From Ceratotherium simum simum (Eukaryota; Chordata; Mammalia; Perissodactyla; Rhinocerotidae), in contig NW_004454193.1 of NCBI RefSeq assembly GCF_000283155.1, forward strand, positions 5,295,481 to 5,359,480: a DNA stretch of 64,000 bases, given 5' to 3'. Each line of letters begins with the position of its first letter. Position 1 is the stretch's first letter. The notes beneath the pieces are model-generated. The model was given only the letters and a program-made list of their open reading frames with translations. It was not told the origin of the DNA and did not search any database. The position numbers were made by a program, and so were the translations under genes. Shown in pieces: positions 32,580-44,600 of the stretch.

Positions 32580-32702
32580 CCTGGTGATGGACAAGGAGGT
32601 TATTTCCAGTTATTTTGCTGTGATAAGTAAAGCTGCAGTGAATATATTCTGGAAAATTTTGTCCGGCACATCCATAGAGTAAATTCCTGGTAGTGGGTGT
32701 CT
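32580..32702 (-). mobile_element. Old L1 fragment, antisense
   Basis: 'gataagtaaagctgcagtg', 'aatatattctggaaaatttt' and 'agagtaaattcctggtagtg' match the inverted old-L1 block also present near 27 kb. Confidence 0.55.
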
Positions 32703-35449
32703 ATGCTGGATGCTCTAGTTATTAATTGTCTGAATTTGGGGAGACATCCTTATGGCAGAAGACCCAGGAGTTGTAAAGGGAGGGTGAGCAGGTAGACGTC
32801 TTAGAGGAGAAAATCATGCCCTGAGTCAGGGGGATGGAGGAGAGGCTTTCTGGAGGCCCTTTCCCATTGTTAGCCCCAAATAGGGTCACATTTTAAATAA
32901 ACAAAGGCTGTCGGGAGGGGGGTATGGCTTGATGGAGGGGCCCATGCTACTTTGGCAAGCTTTTCAGCCACACATCATTGCTCCTGCATTGTGTTCCCAT
33001 TGTGTGTGCATGTGGGTGTGTACGTGTGCATGCGTATATGTGGTGCGTGTCCCTTAGGGGTGGTGTGCCAGTTTTGAGCCCTCTTCTTAGCCCAGTTCTG
33101 GCCTTTCCCTCTGCAGTGCCCCTGCACTGCCTTACGGTGTCACCAGAGCACACCTCCTCCCGGAAGGAAGGCCTGGAGAGGCCGGATGAAGAGGAAGGAG
33201 ACCTGGGTCAGGCAGGCTGGCCTTCCAGGGGGCTGGAGCGGGAACCCCTCCCCTGAAGGGAGCCTTGGGTCTTTCTAGAGAGCACCTACTGGAGGCCTGG
33301 GTGGACCTGGCTTTCCTATCACCTAGAAGGGAAAGGCAGAGACAGAAATGGAGCAAAGGCCCTGAGCCCCACGCTGCTGTGGCCTCGGAGGGCACAGGAA
33401 GAAATTCTGGCTCGAAGTCAGGAACCATCCATCACCTTTCCTCTGTTGGGTTGAGATTTGAGAATCCATTTGTTGTCAGGAGTGAATAATATGAGCCAAC
33501 CTGGGCCGCAGCTCACAGCATTTCAGACTCCAAGGCCAAAGTGTCTAAGGATTTGGGGGTGTCGAGTTTTCTCTCTCACCCTCTCCCTCCCCCCATCTGT
33601 CTGTGTCACTCCCCACCCCCCATTTCCAAATGTGCCTTTAATCCCAAGCAGTCTGGCTACCCTCCTCTTATTCTGGATGCTGGTGGGCGCATTGCTCTAG
33701 GAATGGGAACCAGACTGGGGCAAGCCCCGTGCCCAATGCGGTTTGCATGAGCCTCTAACTCACACAGCATGGGCCCCAGATGCGCCCAGAAGGGTGTGGT
33801 TATCACAGCCAGCCACATGGGCATGTCGGGGAATTGCCGCCCCTCCCTAAGCAGCCATTAAACCCTGGCCGTGACAGTGATGTGGCTCGGCTGGTGTCTG
33901 GAGCGTTTCTTCCTGGGCGGTTTGTGGGCCTGGGGCCCGCTGGAATCTAGGATAAGGTGCCGGGAATGCAGCCGTGGGACAGGGCGAGGCGCACAGACCT
34001 GCCAGTTCTCTGAAACCACCTTCTTGGAACCTTGTGTTCCATCCTAGGCAGGTGTCCTGCCCTTCACCCAGCTCTGTCGCCACTCCCTGCGGGACCCACT
34101 CTCTCCGGCAGACTTGCAGGTGAGCCCAGCCCCGACCACCCAGCAGGGAGAGGAGCCTCCTTGCTCCTTGGGGCGCTGGAGGAGCTGACAACAGGGCAGG
34201 CCCCCATCACAGGCCTCTGCACAGCCGCGGGCCTCCTTCTGAGGCCTTCTGTTTGGCTCCTGTGGGAGATGGTATCCTGGGGGAGCTGTGAGGGTGTTTC
34301 CAGAACTGAGCGGCAGGGAGGGGGAGGAAGAAGATGGGAAGAGGCAGAAGGAGGAAGGATGGAAACCAAAAGGGAGGAAGCCGTAGCCTGGGCCACGTGA
34401 ACCTTGTCAGAGAAAGTGCAGCTCCAAGCGAGGAGACCTTCTGTCAAAAATCACATGAAATGGGAAAACTCTTTTGCGAGTTGCCAGTGTTTGGGCCCCA
34501 GCAGCAGCTCCGCCCGTGGGCTGAGATCCGTCTTTGGCTGAAAGTGGCTCCTCATCCCAGCGGTGGGGGAGGGAAGGAACCCCTGGTCAGACCCTAGGGA
34601 GGCAGCTGGGGCGCGGTGGCCGGAGCTCTCGGGCGGGGACCTGACTGAGAAGCTTGGTCTGGGTCTGGCGTGGCCCTCAAAGGGAAGAAGGAAAGGATGC
34701 TGAGAGCACCCACATTTCCTCTGACTCTCCGTGATAGTTGGATGGGCCTAGAAATTTGCAGCACGGTGCTATCCACATTCCGACTTCCTAGGGGCTTCCA
34801 ACCCACATTTGTTTCAGTTTGTCTGCCCTGTCTGTGCTGGCCTCCCCACCCACCCACGCAGCCCGCCGGGAGATGGGAGATAGACAATCTGGCAGCCAGT
34901 GTGAAAGGCCCTTTTGTGCTCTTCTGTTGGAAAGGTCTCTCTTGCTGCTCGGAGCATGCTCGGAGAAAGGGATTTGTCCCTTTAATTGATAATGAATATC
35001 AGAAAGGTCATATTTACATTATGAGCTGGGTGGGAATTGTGTGTGTGCCAACAGCGGGGAAAAAACTCACAAAAATGAATGACATCCAGCTCTCTGTTTG
35101 TGGCTGCAGGAGGCGTGGAGAAGGTGGGCGTCCAGGGAGGCTGAGAAGTGGCAGAGATGAAGAAGGGGAGAGGGTGCAGGGAGAGCCGGAGAGGCAGAGC
35201 CGGAGGGGAGCATGAGAACAAGGGAGGGAGGAAAGACAGACCTAGGGGAAAGGGGCCCAGAGAGAGAGAGACAGGACGGAGGCCAGACGTGGAGGCGCAG
35301 AGAGATGGCAGGACTTGGAGAGCAGCCCCCCCATAGTCCTCGGATGAGATGGGGTTAAGTGTCAGTCACGGGCAGGGAGGTGAGCCACCCCCATCGCAGG
35401 AGCCGGACCATCGTCCTCCTGGGGTCATTTCCCAAACACCCACATTGTG
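32703..35449. other. GC-rich unique DNA with purine tracts
   Basis: About 2.7 kb with no interspersed repeat recognised. It has TG-rich low complexity at about 33001-33051 and G/A-rich tracts at 34300-34390 and 35101-35310. Long frames on opposite strands (for example 34670-35215 plus and 34064-34447 minus) reflect base composition; no motif or exon structure is visible. Confidence 0.4.
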
Positions 35450-35865
35450 GCCAAAGCGGAGTGCAAACAGGATCACATCACTGTGTGTTCCAAGCTGTCC
35501 AATGGCTCCCCAATGACCTCAGGAGTAGCTCTCAACATGGCTCACCAGGCCCTGGGGGATCTGGCCCTGCCTACCCTCTGTCCTTGCATGCTAGGAGTTT
35601 CCCTGGCCGAGCTCCACTCCTCCCAAAAGCCTCACGTGATTCCTGAAAACTCCTTCTATGTCGCCACACCCCTGGCCTCCCCCGACCCCAGACTTCTCAT
35701 GCCGTGTTGTAACTGCCTGTTGAGCTGTCTGCTCCCCCAGGGGACTCCGAGCTCCTGAGGCTAGGGACCTGTCTTAGTCCTACATGTATGTACGCAGTCA
35801 CGGCTCCATGTGCATATGTGGGCCTGGCCCTCAGGGCATATTTATTAAATGCCTGGCACCATTTT
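35450..35865 (+). mobile_element. L2 LINE 3' part, sense
   Basis: 'aatggctccccaatgacctc', 'caccaggccctgggggatct', 'ctgtctgctcccccagggga', 'ctcctgaggctagggacctg', and the end 'atttattaaatgcctggcac'. About 400 bp of the ORF2 end and 3' UTR, degraded. Confidence 0.8.
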
Positions 35866-36861
35866 CATCTTTTCTAGTACAGTCCCCAGAAAAGGGTCTT
35901 CTTCCTTATTCTTCTATGCAGGGGCTGTGCGATCTTTTGGGGAAAAGACCTTAAGGAATGGTGTATCTAGTTTCTGTCGGAGGCTCAGCGGGGGAGGGGA
36001 TCAGCCAACTGAGCCTCAGTTTCCCTCTGGCTGCATTTCGATTGGAAGAGCATCCACAGGAGAGGCCCCCTGAGCCTCAGGGCGCTGGCAGCGAGGGCCC
36101 AGGGGGAGATGGGAGAGCCTGCCTTCCTCCTTTCTCCTGCAGACATCATTCATGACGCTGGGCAGGATGGAAGGACAGAGAGTGGCCAGGGGGATGAGCC
36201 TGTCAGTGGGACCATGACAGAGAGGGCCCACCACCAAGGCTGAACCAGACCCTCCTCCTGGGCTTGGTGTGTTTAACCTTAAACGATTTGATGCTTCCTA
36301 TGTCACTGACAAGGAAAGGTAAGAGTCAGCGATTTGGGGACACGGTTTCCAGCTGGTGCCCAGACTGGGGATCCTAGCATGGCATCAGTGGGTGGCTGAT
36401 GAAGAGCAGGGGAAATCCAGTTTCCATGCATGTGGGAAGGTGGGAGATTATCAGTGTAGGAAGACAGCTGTGTGTGTGTGTGCGCGCGCATGCCCGCCTG
36501 TGCGTGAGAGAGAGAAACGCAACCCCTGGGGATGGTGGTGGAGGGATATGGGGCCATGGATCTTATTATTTTGCAGACAGAAAAGGGGAATTATTTTTGT
36601 TTATTTTTATAAATAACGTTATCATTTTCTTTGAAAATATAACCCTTAAAAGTTATTTTTGTGTGTATTCTTTTCCATAAATGGTATCATACAAGAGTCG
36701 TTTGTTCCTGTCCAAACGAATTTAGCAGTGGGAGAGGGAGGAAACGGCACCGCTCTGGTCATGCCAGTGAGGTGGGCCTGTTGGTGGCGGGGAGGTTCTC
36801 ACCCTTGGAGGTGGCCGAGGGGGGATGCGGAGATTTGAGCATCCGTGTGGGTGACCGTGTT
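35866..36861. other. Unique DNA with TG/CG low complexity
   Basis: No interspersed repeat recognised. An alternating purine-pyrimidine run, (TG)n(CG)n, lies at 36469-36490, followed by GA units near 36505. AT-rich sequence lies at 36580-36680. Confidence 0.4.
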
Positions 36862-36873
36862 TGTTTCATCTTT
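36862..36873. repeat. ERE target-site duplication, left
   Basis: TGTTTCATCTTT; the right copy at 37050-37061 (TGTTTCATCCTT) has one mismatch. Confidence 0.8.
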
Positions 36874-37049
36874 TGTTTTTTGTTTGTTTGTTTGTTTTTT
36901 GTTTGGTGAGGAAGTTTAGCCCTGGGCTAACATCCCTGCCCATCTTCCTCTACTTTATAAGGGACGCCACAGCAGCACGGCTTGACAAGCGGTGCGTTGG
37001 TACACGCCTGGAATCCTAACCCGGGAACACTACGCCACCAGCCGGCCCC
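36874..37049 (-). mobile_element. ERE SINE, older copy
   Basis: Minus orientation with a T/TTTG-rich tail at left (36874-36905) and the head 'gccggcccc' near 37041. The body has 'gccctgggctaacatccct' and 'tataagggacgccacagcag'. Deletions shorten the tRNA-like half. Confidence 0.9.
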
Positions 37050-37061
37050 TGTTTCATCCTT
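37050..37061. repeat. ERE target-site duplication, right
   Basis: Second copy of the 12-bp duplication, with one mismatch. Confidence 0.8.
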
Positions 37062-37339
37062 TCATGGCAGAGTCAGGGAAGGAACAGCGTTCAAGTGTGT
37101 CACTACCTGCCAGTTACTTATGCTGTCATGGTGATTGATCCTCCGTATTTACAGAACACATCGTCTGGACAGCACAGTTCTAGGCACTGGGCACACAAGG
37201 ACGGATAAAGGTGAAAGTCTGCTTACTGTACTTACAATAGCATTCTAAAATTATAAAAATTTATAAATGTTTCGTGGTATATTTTACATAAAGTCTGATG
37301 TAATCTATTATAAACTTCTGCTGATTGTTATATTTAATG

Positions 37340-37565
37340 GTAATAATCATCATCACTGCTCTCATCCATTGACATCTCACTATGATCAAGGCTTTGCCTA
37401 TTTCATTCGATTTAATCTTCACAGCAGCCTTTTATGTGTATATTTAATATTCCCATTTTATATGCGGGAAAACTGAGGCTCCTAGAAATTAAGTGGCTGG
37501 AGCTGGGACAGGAGTGTAAGAGCAGCCTTGGACTCTGAAGCCCACGGTCTAAGCACTGCATTTAT
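37340..37565 (-). mobile_element. MIR SINE
   Basis: Antisense MIR: 'gatttaatcttcacagcagc', 'ttcccattttatatgcggga', 'aactgaggctcctagaaatt', 'acggtctaagcactgc'. A further scrap of MIR or L2 may lie at 37150-37215. Confidence 0.78.
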
Positions 37566-38500
37566 TATGTGTCACAGGGACTGCGGCTGTCAACAGTGGG
37601 CCCCCCGGACTGCACTGGAATTCCCTGTGGAGGGATGCTCGGGAATGCCTGGGACGGGGAAGCGACTGAGAGCATCACAGGGAAGGCCGAGTCCATGAGA
37701 GACGCCCTGCAATTAGTCAGTTCCTGCGTTTTGATTTAATCCTTCCCCTAATGCGCGTTCATCACGCAGCCCCGGAAAGATTGGTATTCAGGGAAGGCGC
37801 GTCAGAGGCGGTAATTAAACTGTCGCTGCTGATGCGCCCCGTCTCTGGCAGCAGACCTGTTTGATTCCGCTGAGGAAATCATCGGTATTTTAACAGGGGG
37901 CGGGAAACTTTTGATTAACAAGTGATAGATAAACAGATCCATGCCTTTTCTGGAGACATTTTCAGCTTCATTATGGTCACTGGAAGAGAGCCGGGGGTGG
38001 GGAGTGGGGACAGATGAGAGGAGGTCGTGCTGCGTCCTTCGGGGCTGGGAGCAGTGCGGTGCTGGGGACGGGGCAGGGCTGGGGTCCTGGGAAGAGGAGG
38101 CTGCACCCCGGTCCCTGACAGCTTTGCCCGTGACTGGGGCGGTGGGAGTGGAAGCACTAAAGCCCCCACTGCTGCCGGGGTTCAGGAGCTGCCCCTGGGG
38201 ACAGTGCCGCGCTGCCCCAGCCGGGCCCACGAGATCCTGTCCCCGACCGCTGCAGCCCCTCCCCTTTATTGCTGCTCTCTCAAGGTCAGGGCGAGCTAAG
38301 ACCAGAGATTATACTGTGTCAGTCGTGCCTTTTTGAAATATGACTCAGTGTAATCTCTTTCCACACCAGAGGAGAGATGCCAAAATCGCACTTCAATCTC
38401 GAGCTCCCAGCGGGCTTATTGGGATTTTAGCCGGGCTCTGGCGAGATAAGGCTGTTTCGTCTCTCAGGGTGCCCTTTTACAAACTTTGGTTAAGTGAGGC
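37566..38500. other. CNE-like unique DNA with a small CpG-rich patch
   Basis: No repeat recognised. At 37800-37980 there are TAATTAAAC (37811), 'gattaacaagtgataga' and 'ataaacagat', AT-rich cores of the kind found in conserved enhancers. At about 38020-38250 follows a GC-rich stretch with about 15 CpG by eye. Frames across it (131 plus, 142 minus codons) overlap and lack motifs. The regulatory meaning is inference. Confidence 0.4.
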
Positions 38501-38659
38501 CATACCTTAGTGGGGGCAGGTTTCCACATGTCACGGACCCTGTGCCCAGCGGACAAATCAGGGGCCAGGCCGCCCAGTGCCCTTGGTCCAGGTGCCAGCG
38601 CAGGAGGGAAGGGTGGCTCCCTGGCAGCCACCTCTGCTCCTCACCCTCGCACCTTCCAG

Positions 38660-38825
38660 TCGGGTTTTTGGTGTTAGCCACACATGGCTCATCTTTCTGA
38701 GCCTCAGTCTCCTCATCTGTAAAATGGAGACAGCATGCCTCCCTCTCAAGGTTACCCCGAGGCTTAGGGATCATAGAGGAAAAGCGCCTGGCCTGAGCAG
38801 CTGCTCAGTCAATGGGAAATCCATT
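38660..38825 (+). mobile_element. MIR SINE fragment
   Basis: 'ctgagcctcagtctcctcat', 'ctgtaaaatggagacagcat', then 'agcgcctggcctgag'. Confidence 0.7.
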
Positions 38826-38829
38826 CTGC

Positions 38830-40635
38830 TTTCCCTGACGTCGGCCCTTGTGTTTTAAGATACCTGGTGGAGGATGGGGGAAGAGTACAAGGTAGCCAGA
38901 AAAGTCCATGGTGTTATCCAGGACACAGACAGCTGTGGATTTGCCCACGCTTTCCTTCCCCAAGCACACCAGGGACACCCACCGGCGATGTGATGGCCCC
39001 ACATGACATTGGGTCCCTGTGGTTCACTCACTAATTGGTGCCTGTGTCTGCTACCATATGGTGCAAGGAGATGGGGGCTGGAGGGAGCCCAGCGGTGAGG
39101 AGGCGGGTGCTGGCAGGAGAGGGGTAGGCCTGCTGCTTGGCTGCCAGGATCCCAGCCTCAGTTTCCTGCTTCAGCACATTGGTTCCTTGATTCTCCCCCC
39201 CACCCTCTCCTTCTCTTGCCTTTCTTCCTCCTCCTCCTGTTCCTCCTCCTCCTTATCATTTTTCCTGGATTTCCCCCACCTGTGCTCCCATCCTGCCCCT
39301 GGGAATCCGTGGGGCATTTTGGTTTATTGCATGGGCGTTGGGCCCTGGGAGCCATGAGTGTGGGCGAGGCCCCTAGCTGAGCCTCCCTGTCCTCATCTGC
39401 AAACTCCATACCTCGAGTGGCTGTGATGAGGTGAGAGGAGACCACGGGTGAAAACTCGCAGCTCACTGCCCAGCACTCGTGAGGGCCCTGTGAACGTGGC
39501 TCCAGCAGCCGCGGGTTCCACTGAGCCTCTTCCCTCCTCCGCGAGGACAAGGAGGGATGCTTTCCATCAGCTTGATCAGGGGTGAGGCAGAAGCAGACCC
39601 AGAGTAAACCGGGATTCTCAGGGAAGCACTGGGGCACTGCTGACCCTTGCAGTGGCCACTGGGTGTCTTCTTTATTGTGTGTCACATCCATTCCTCCCGC
39701 CCCTCCGCCCAATTCTGGTGAGACCACTGGGTTTACTTCGGGTGAGTGACCTCTCCCCTGCTGCAGGTGCTCTTGGTAGGACTGTCAATCAAGGTGCTCT
39801 GCCAACGGCTGGGGCAGTGACTGGAGCTCAGCCCGTGAGATCCCCCCATTGTTTGACCTCTCTCCTGGCCAGTGGGTGGGCGCGCGGCAGAGCTCAGCCC
39901 TTAAGATTCACCCTCCCAAGATGAGAAATGGCTGGTGCTGGGTTCCAGCCCGAGGAGACTCTGTACGGCTCCTGCTCCCCAGGTCTCCCTGCTCCACCCT
40001 GTTGAGCCTGGGCCTTTGCCTTTTCCTTTGATTCTGAGAGCGGCCCACGCCTTTCCAGACAGTTCCCCTCTGTGCTTCACCAGCCAGGGTGGGTCTCTGT
40101 TGCTCGCCACCAAAGAACCCTGACAGATCCTACCTGTCTCCCTCAGGTGTTAAAGGAGGGAAGTGGAACCAAGAGCGAACGTCTCTGCTTATCCGATGAA
40201 GGCAGAGAGGGCGGTCCCCCCGCCCGTCTCCCTCATCCTACAGAGCTGGGCTGATCCTCGTGAAGTCAGCGTGAGGAGGGGTCAGGAAGCAGTGTGTGAG
40301 CAACGCCAGCCTGGCTTCCCTGCCCCCGGGACGCCCTTCTGAGCGAGGTCCTTGGCTTTGCCCTCCTAATGAATCCCCTCGGTCTCTGAGGCCCAGTCCA
40401 TCACCCACGCTCTGGTGCTCAGGGCCCCCTCCGCTCTCTTCCTGCCTTTGCTGGCATTCTCCCGCTCTGTGCTGTCTTCTCTCCCAGTCGCTAATTCTCA
40501 AGACTGGCTGAGTTTAGCTGTGGGGCCCTTCTTGCAGGGGCTGCCCCTGCTTTTGGGTACGGGGAGGGGAGCTACCATGGCCAAGGGGACACGCTGTGAT
40601 TCTCCTCTTCCCCAAACCCTCAGGGACAAGCGAAG
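38830..40635. other. GC-rich unique DNA with pyrimidine tract
   Basis: CTCC-rich low complexity lies at 39219-39256. A weak MIR-like piece may lie at 39355-39490 ('gtcctcatctgcaaactcca'). The 189-codon minus frame (39158-39727) encodes Arg/Lys-rich low complexity from the pyrimidine tract and is not a credible gene. Confidence 0.4.
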
Positions 40636-40638
40636 AGT

Positions 40639-40715
40639 GAGAGAGAGAGAGAGAGAGAGTGTGTGTGTGTGTGAGGGTGTGTGTGTGTGTGAGTGTGTGT
40701 GTGTGTGTGTGTGTG
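40639..40715. repeat. (GA)n(GT)n compound microsatellite
   Basis: A (GA) run of about 20 bp passes directly into about 56 bp of imperfect (GT) with GAGG and GAGT interruptions. Confidence 0.95.
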
Positions 40716-41229
40716 AAGGCAGCCCCTCCTTCCCAGCCTCCACAGAGGCTCAGCTCCTCAGCCTCAAGCTCTTTTTCCCTTTGGTCCGTGAAGGCTCCAG
40801 ACCCTCATGGCGCCCGGGGGGTACCCCAGGGCAGCTCCTGTAGCTGGCCCAGAGTGAGGCTTGGGGCGAGAGGGGCTCCCTCCATTCTGACTGCTTATTG
40901 ACCCCCGATTCATTAGCTGTTTGGAATCAGACATTCCTGACTGGCCGGCTCTGGTGGGCACACAGCCATGAGGTCTGTCAGGCCTGCCTGATGTATCTGT
41001 GGCCTGGCTCACCCAAAATCAATGCTATGTCCCTCTCAGACGGAGGCCCCCTATGAGAGGTAATTGATTTCTGGGCAGTGAGGAGCCCAGCACCTCCAGA
41101 CTGCAATGCTGAAATTCCCAGTGTCTTTTCTGGCCCAGCCCGGCCAGTGACATTTCTCCCCACTTCTTTGGGGAGCGCTCTATCATTTCTAGAATGTGGC
41201 TCTGGGTGATGTTAGGGGCCCCCATAGGG
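40716..41229. other. Unique DNA, no recognised feature
   Basis: No repeat, gene or signal I can support. Confidence 0.4.
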
Positions 41230-41878
41230 AGAAGAAGAAGGCCATGACTCTTAGCTCTAGCACGTGGGACAAGCTGGCTCCTGAACTCTTCTAACCATAT
41301 TCAGAATTTCGAATTCCCTTCTCCTTCCCTCTGTTTTAAAGGCCCTTTATGCAAGTCACTGAACCCAAGTCAAACTAGCAAGAAAGGAAATGTTTTGGCT
41401 TAGGTGACTATAATGTTTTGGAATTCTGGCTTCAGGAATAGCTATATCCAGGGGCTAAAACAATGTTATTGGGACTCTGTCTCTCAGCCTCTCTCAGCTC
41501 TGCTCTCCTTTTTTGGCTCTATTCTCATGGTAGCAAGATGGCGGCCAGCTGCTTCAGGCTGACCTCCTATACCCTCAGGCATAAATTCAGGGAAGACATT
41601 GATCTTCCCTGATCGTGCTACTGATAATCCTGGAATTGACCCTTTTCTGTTCTGCTTTGCCTAGACTTGGACCTGTGCCTGTCCCTGAACCAACTACAGT
41701 ACCTAGAAAGATGTGATGATCAGATTGGTCAGACCGGGGTCACATGACTGCTTAGAGTTAGCTGCACTCAAGCCGCATGGACAGAATGAGTGATGGGTGG
41801 TCCCTGAAAGCCACACCGGATGCTGCTTCCAGAAGAATGGGATGGGTGCTGGGCAGGCAGATGTCTGCTACATGCCTT
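41230..41878. mobile_element. Probable old interspersed repeat, family not named
   Basis: Blocks such as 'gaacccaagtcaaactagca', 'gggactctgtctctcagcc', 'ggtagcaagatggcggccag', 'gtccctgaaccaactacagt' and 'tgggcaggcagatgtctgct' occur in an order I associate with a dispersed mammalian repeat, but I cannot name it. Confidence 0.4.
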
Positions 41879-42334
41879 TCCAGCAAAGCCTAGCTGTGGG
41901 GCACAGGAGGCTCCCGGCTCTTTCTGATACAATTAGGGAGGAAGAACCTCCTTCAGCTCTTAAGGGGCCGGGTGGAGCCCTGCTGATAGGGGGCAGCAGC
42001 TGTGACTGTATTCTTTTCCTTTTCCGCCCGACCAAGTCCTGGCCTTGCCTGGCAAACAGCTCATACAGGGCCTGGAAAGGAACCAGGATGGAGATGTAGG
42101 GTTCTTGGGGGGAAAGGGGCCACCGGATGGGGTGACCTTCTCCGGCAACCTGAGCAAGGGCTCCCTTGGGCTTGGCACCCAGCCCATGCCAAGAGGTGTG
42201 ACACTTTCTCTGGTGCCCGTGGGAGCGGCCAGTGGTCAGAGAGCACTCAGGGTGTAGCTGGCAGGGGGTCAGAGCCCCTGAGATCTGGTGGGAAGAGTCG
42301 AGCAGTTAGCATTTGGTTACAGCCAAGTGCTTTG
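41879..42334. other. Unique DNA, no recognised feature
   Basis: GC-rich unique sequence. Frames on both strands overlap extensively without motifs. Confidence 0.35.
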
Positions 42335-42478
42335 GTCAGACCCGTCCCAGGATCGGATCCCAACTCTGCCGTTCCATGGCAAGTGCTGTAGCCTCCCTGG
42401 GCCTCGGTGTTCTCACGTGAAATGGGGTCATGATAGTGAGAATAACGATGGGTAACACGAACGTATGATGTGCCTGGA
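42335..42478 (+). mobile_element. MIR SINE fragment
   Basis: 'gatcggatcccaactctgcc', 'ctccctgggcctcggtgttc' and 'acgtgaaatggggtcatgat'. It stops where the MLT1 LTR starts. Confidence 0.72.
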
Positions 42479-42836
42479 GCTATGGACTGAATTGTGCACC
42501 CCCCAATTATATGTTGAAACTCGAACCCCAATATGACTGTTTTTCCAGAAGGGGCCTGTGAGGAGGTGATAAAGGTTAAATGAGATCAGAAGGCCGGGGC
42601 CCTAATCTAGCGGGGCTGGTATCTTCTATGAAGAACTGGCTCTCCTCGTGAGTACAGAGAAAAGGCCATGATGAGGATGCTGCCAGAGGCAGCTGTCTGC
42701 AAGCCAGGAAGAGAGCCCTCGCCGGGAAGCCCGTTGATCTTGGACTTCCAGCCTCCAGAGCTGTGAGAAATAAATTTCTGTTGTGTGAGCCACCCAGTCT
42801 CTGTATTTTATTATGGCAGCCTGAGCAGACTAATAT
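42479..42836 (+). mobile_element. MLT1/MST-type LTR, solo
   Basis: MaLR LTR: 'tatggactgaattgtgcacc', 'tgagatcagaaggccgggg', 'agctgtgagaaataaatttc' (AATAAA signal) and the end 'ggcagcctgagcagactaat'. No internal region. Confidence 0.87.
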
Positions 42837-42859
42837 ACTTGGCTTTGTTTTAAACACTC

Positions 42860-43065
42860 CCCTCTCTATATTACCTTATTGAAGCTTCATGACAAACATA
42901 CGATGTAAAGTGCTATTTGTATTTTACAGATCAGTTACAGGCATTTGAGGCCCAGAGAGTTTGTCACTTGCCCAAGGTCACACAGCTATTAAGTGGCAGA
43001 GCTGGGATTTGAAACCAGGCAGCCTGGCTCCAGAATCCAAGCTTTAACCACTACACAGTTCCTAG
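42860..43065 (-). mobile_element. MIR SINE
   Basis: A very clear antisense MIR: 'cacttgcccaaggtcacaca', 'gctattaagtggcagagctg', 'tccaagctttaaccactaca'. A small MIR-like piece may follow at 43085-43145. Confidence 0.92.
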
Positions 43066-43145
43066 TTGACTGGCATGGTGTGCAGAATAAATGAGATACT
43101 ATATGCAAACGGATTATCACGGTGCCTGGTGTACAGGAAATGACT

Positions 43146-44469
43146 GACATCCTTCCCTTTCCCTGCTGACCTGCGACTTCACGGCAGGGTTGGCTGTCAC
43201 ACCCCACGTCCCCGAGTGAGCTGGATAAGCACTGTCGCAGGGTTTCCATGGCAGGCTGGGCTGAGTGGCCAGCACGGGGCCCTGTGGCTGCACCCAGCTG
43301 CCGCAGCACGCAGCAAAGCCCTGTGGTCGAGGCTCCTGTTTGCCCATCTCCCCCATCACCAAGCAACACGGTGCTGTGGGGAGGCTGAGTAAGCAAGTGG
43401 AAAATGAAAACGGTTTAGGAAACAAAGATCTGCCTTGGGAGCAGTGTTTGTCTACTGCCTTGTGATTTTTAGGGACCTGGCAGGGCGGGGGTAGTTGGCA
43501 GTGGGACATTATTATCAGGCTGGATGTGGAGGCCTGGGGAGGCAGCTTCAGGGGTCAGAGGCTGATGACTGCCCCACCGGCTTGCAGCAGCCTCAACCCC
43601 AAAGTGTCTCCGCTTTTATGGTGACCCCGTTGGTGGTGAAGAGGCAGCAGGGCCTGGAAGCGGTGGGGTTAATGACACCAGTGTGGAAGAATGCTGGGAG
43701 CACTCAGTGTTGGCGGGGCTGGAGGTACCCCACAGGGCGTCCTGATGGGCAGTTCTAGTTCCGTCCAGGGAGCCAGTCTTTAAAGCACACTCGAGTCATG
43801 GAAGCTCAAAAGGGTCAGTCCCTCTCCGAGACCATCTTCTGTGACCTGGGCAGGCCCCAGGCTGGAGAGAGACCCTACAAAGGCTCCCACCTGCCTTTCC
43901 CAAGGTGACCCTGGCCTTGAGTGGACGCTCTGTCTCATTCTACCCGTGATGGAGGGTGGTTATTAACAAAAGTGGGACTGCCTGCTGATTACCTTCCCCA
44001 CCCCATTAATTTTCATTTTCCCTGGATCCTTCGAGGCAGGCTGTGGGCTGAGGCAGTGGGGCTGGAGTGTGCACGTTACACTGAAATGCACCACGGTGAC
44101 TTGCTCCTGATTTCTTGCCCCTCTGCCAGGGGTCTTTTGCACAGCGCTCTGACTGTACATCCACACTCACTCATCATCAGCTGATTTTTCTCTTTCCCTG
44201 CATATAACCCAGAGTCCTTTGCTCCAGCCCCTGTGCCAGGAGCATTGAGAAACCACAGGTAGGGTAGGGGATCCATCTCATGCCTGGCCAAGGTCCTCTG
44301 CCAGCAGAGAGAGCTCAGCCAGGGGAGAAGCCAGCGCAGCCTCCTTCTGAGCAGTAGCAGGCTTCTCCTTTGGGCAATCTGCTAAGTGAAGGTAATCAAT
44401 GGGACGTCTCCTAGTACATTTCCGTAGTTGAAGATTTCCCCATCGAAGTAGGTCTCGGTAGTCACATTG
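43146..44469. other. Unique DNA, no recognised feature
   Basis: About 1.3 kb with no repeat I can name. The 130- and 135-codon minus frames over 42989-43509 overlap the MIR and plus frames and show no motif. Confidence 0.35.
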
Positions 44470-44600
44470 CATCAGAACCGCCTGGAGAGCTTTTACTATC
44501 TATAGAGGCCTGGGCCCTGTCTCCAGAGACTTAGTTTCAATTAATCTGGAGTGTGGCCCAGATAATTCTAATACACAGCCATACACATGACTTATGGACC
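44470..44600 (+). mobile_element. MER5A-type DNA transposon fragment
   Basis: 'catcagaaccgcctggagag' and 'aggcctgggccctgtctcca' follow the MER5A 5' half. The 3' end is degraded ('gtggcccagataattctaat'). Confidence 0.6.

Noticed and set aside
34670..35215. 181-codon plus frame as a gene
   Set aside because: No motif; the second half is purine-tract translation; opposed frames overlap it.
36469..36490. Z-DNA regulatory element
   Set aside because: The short alternating TG/CG run is common low complexity; no further support.
39158..39727. 189-codon minus frame, Arg/Lys-rich C-terminus
   Set aside because: The basic stretch is translation of a CTCC-rich pyrimidine tract.
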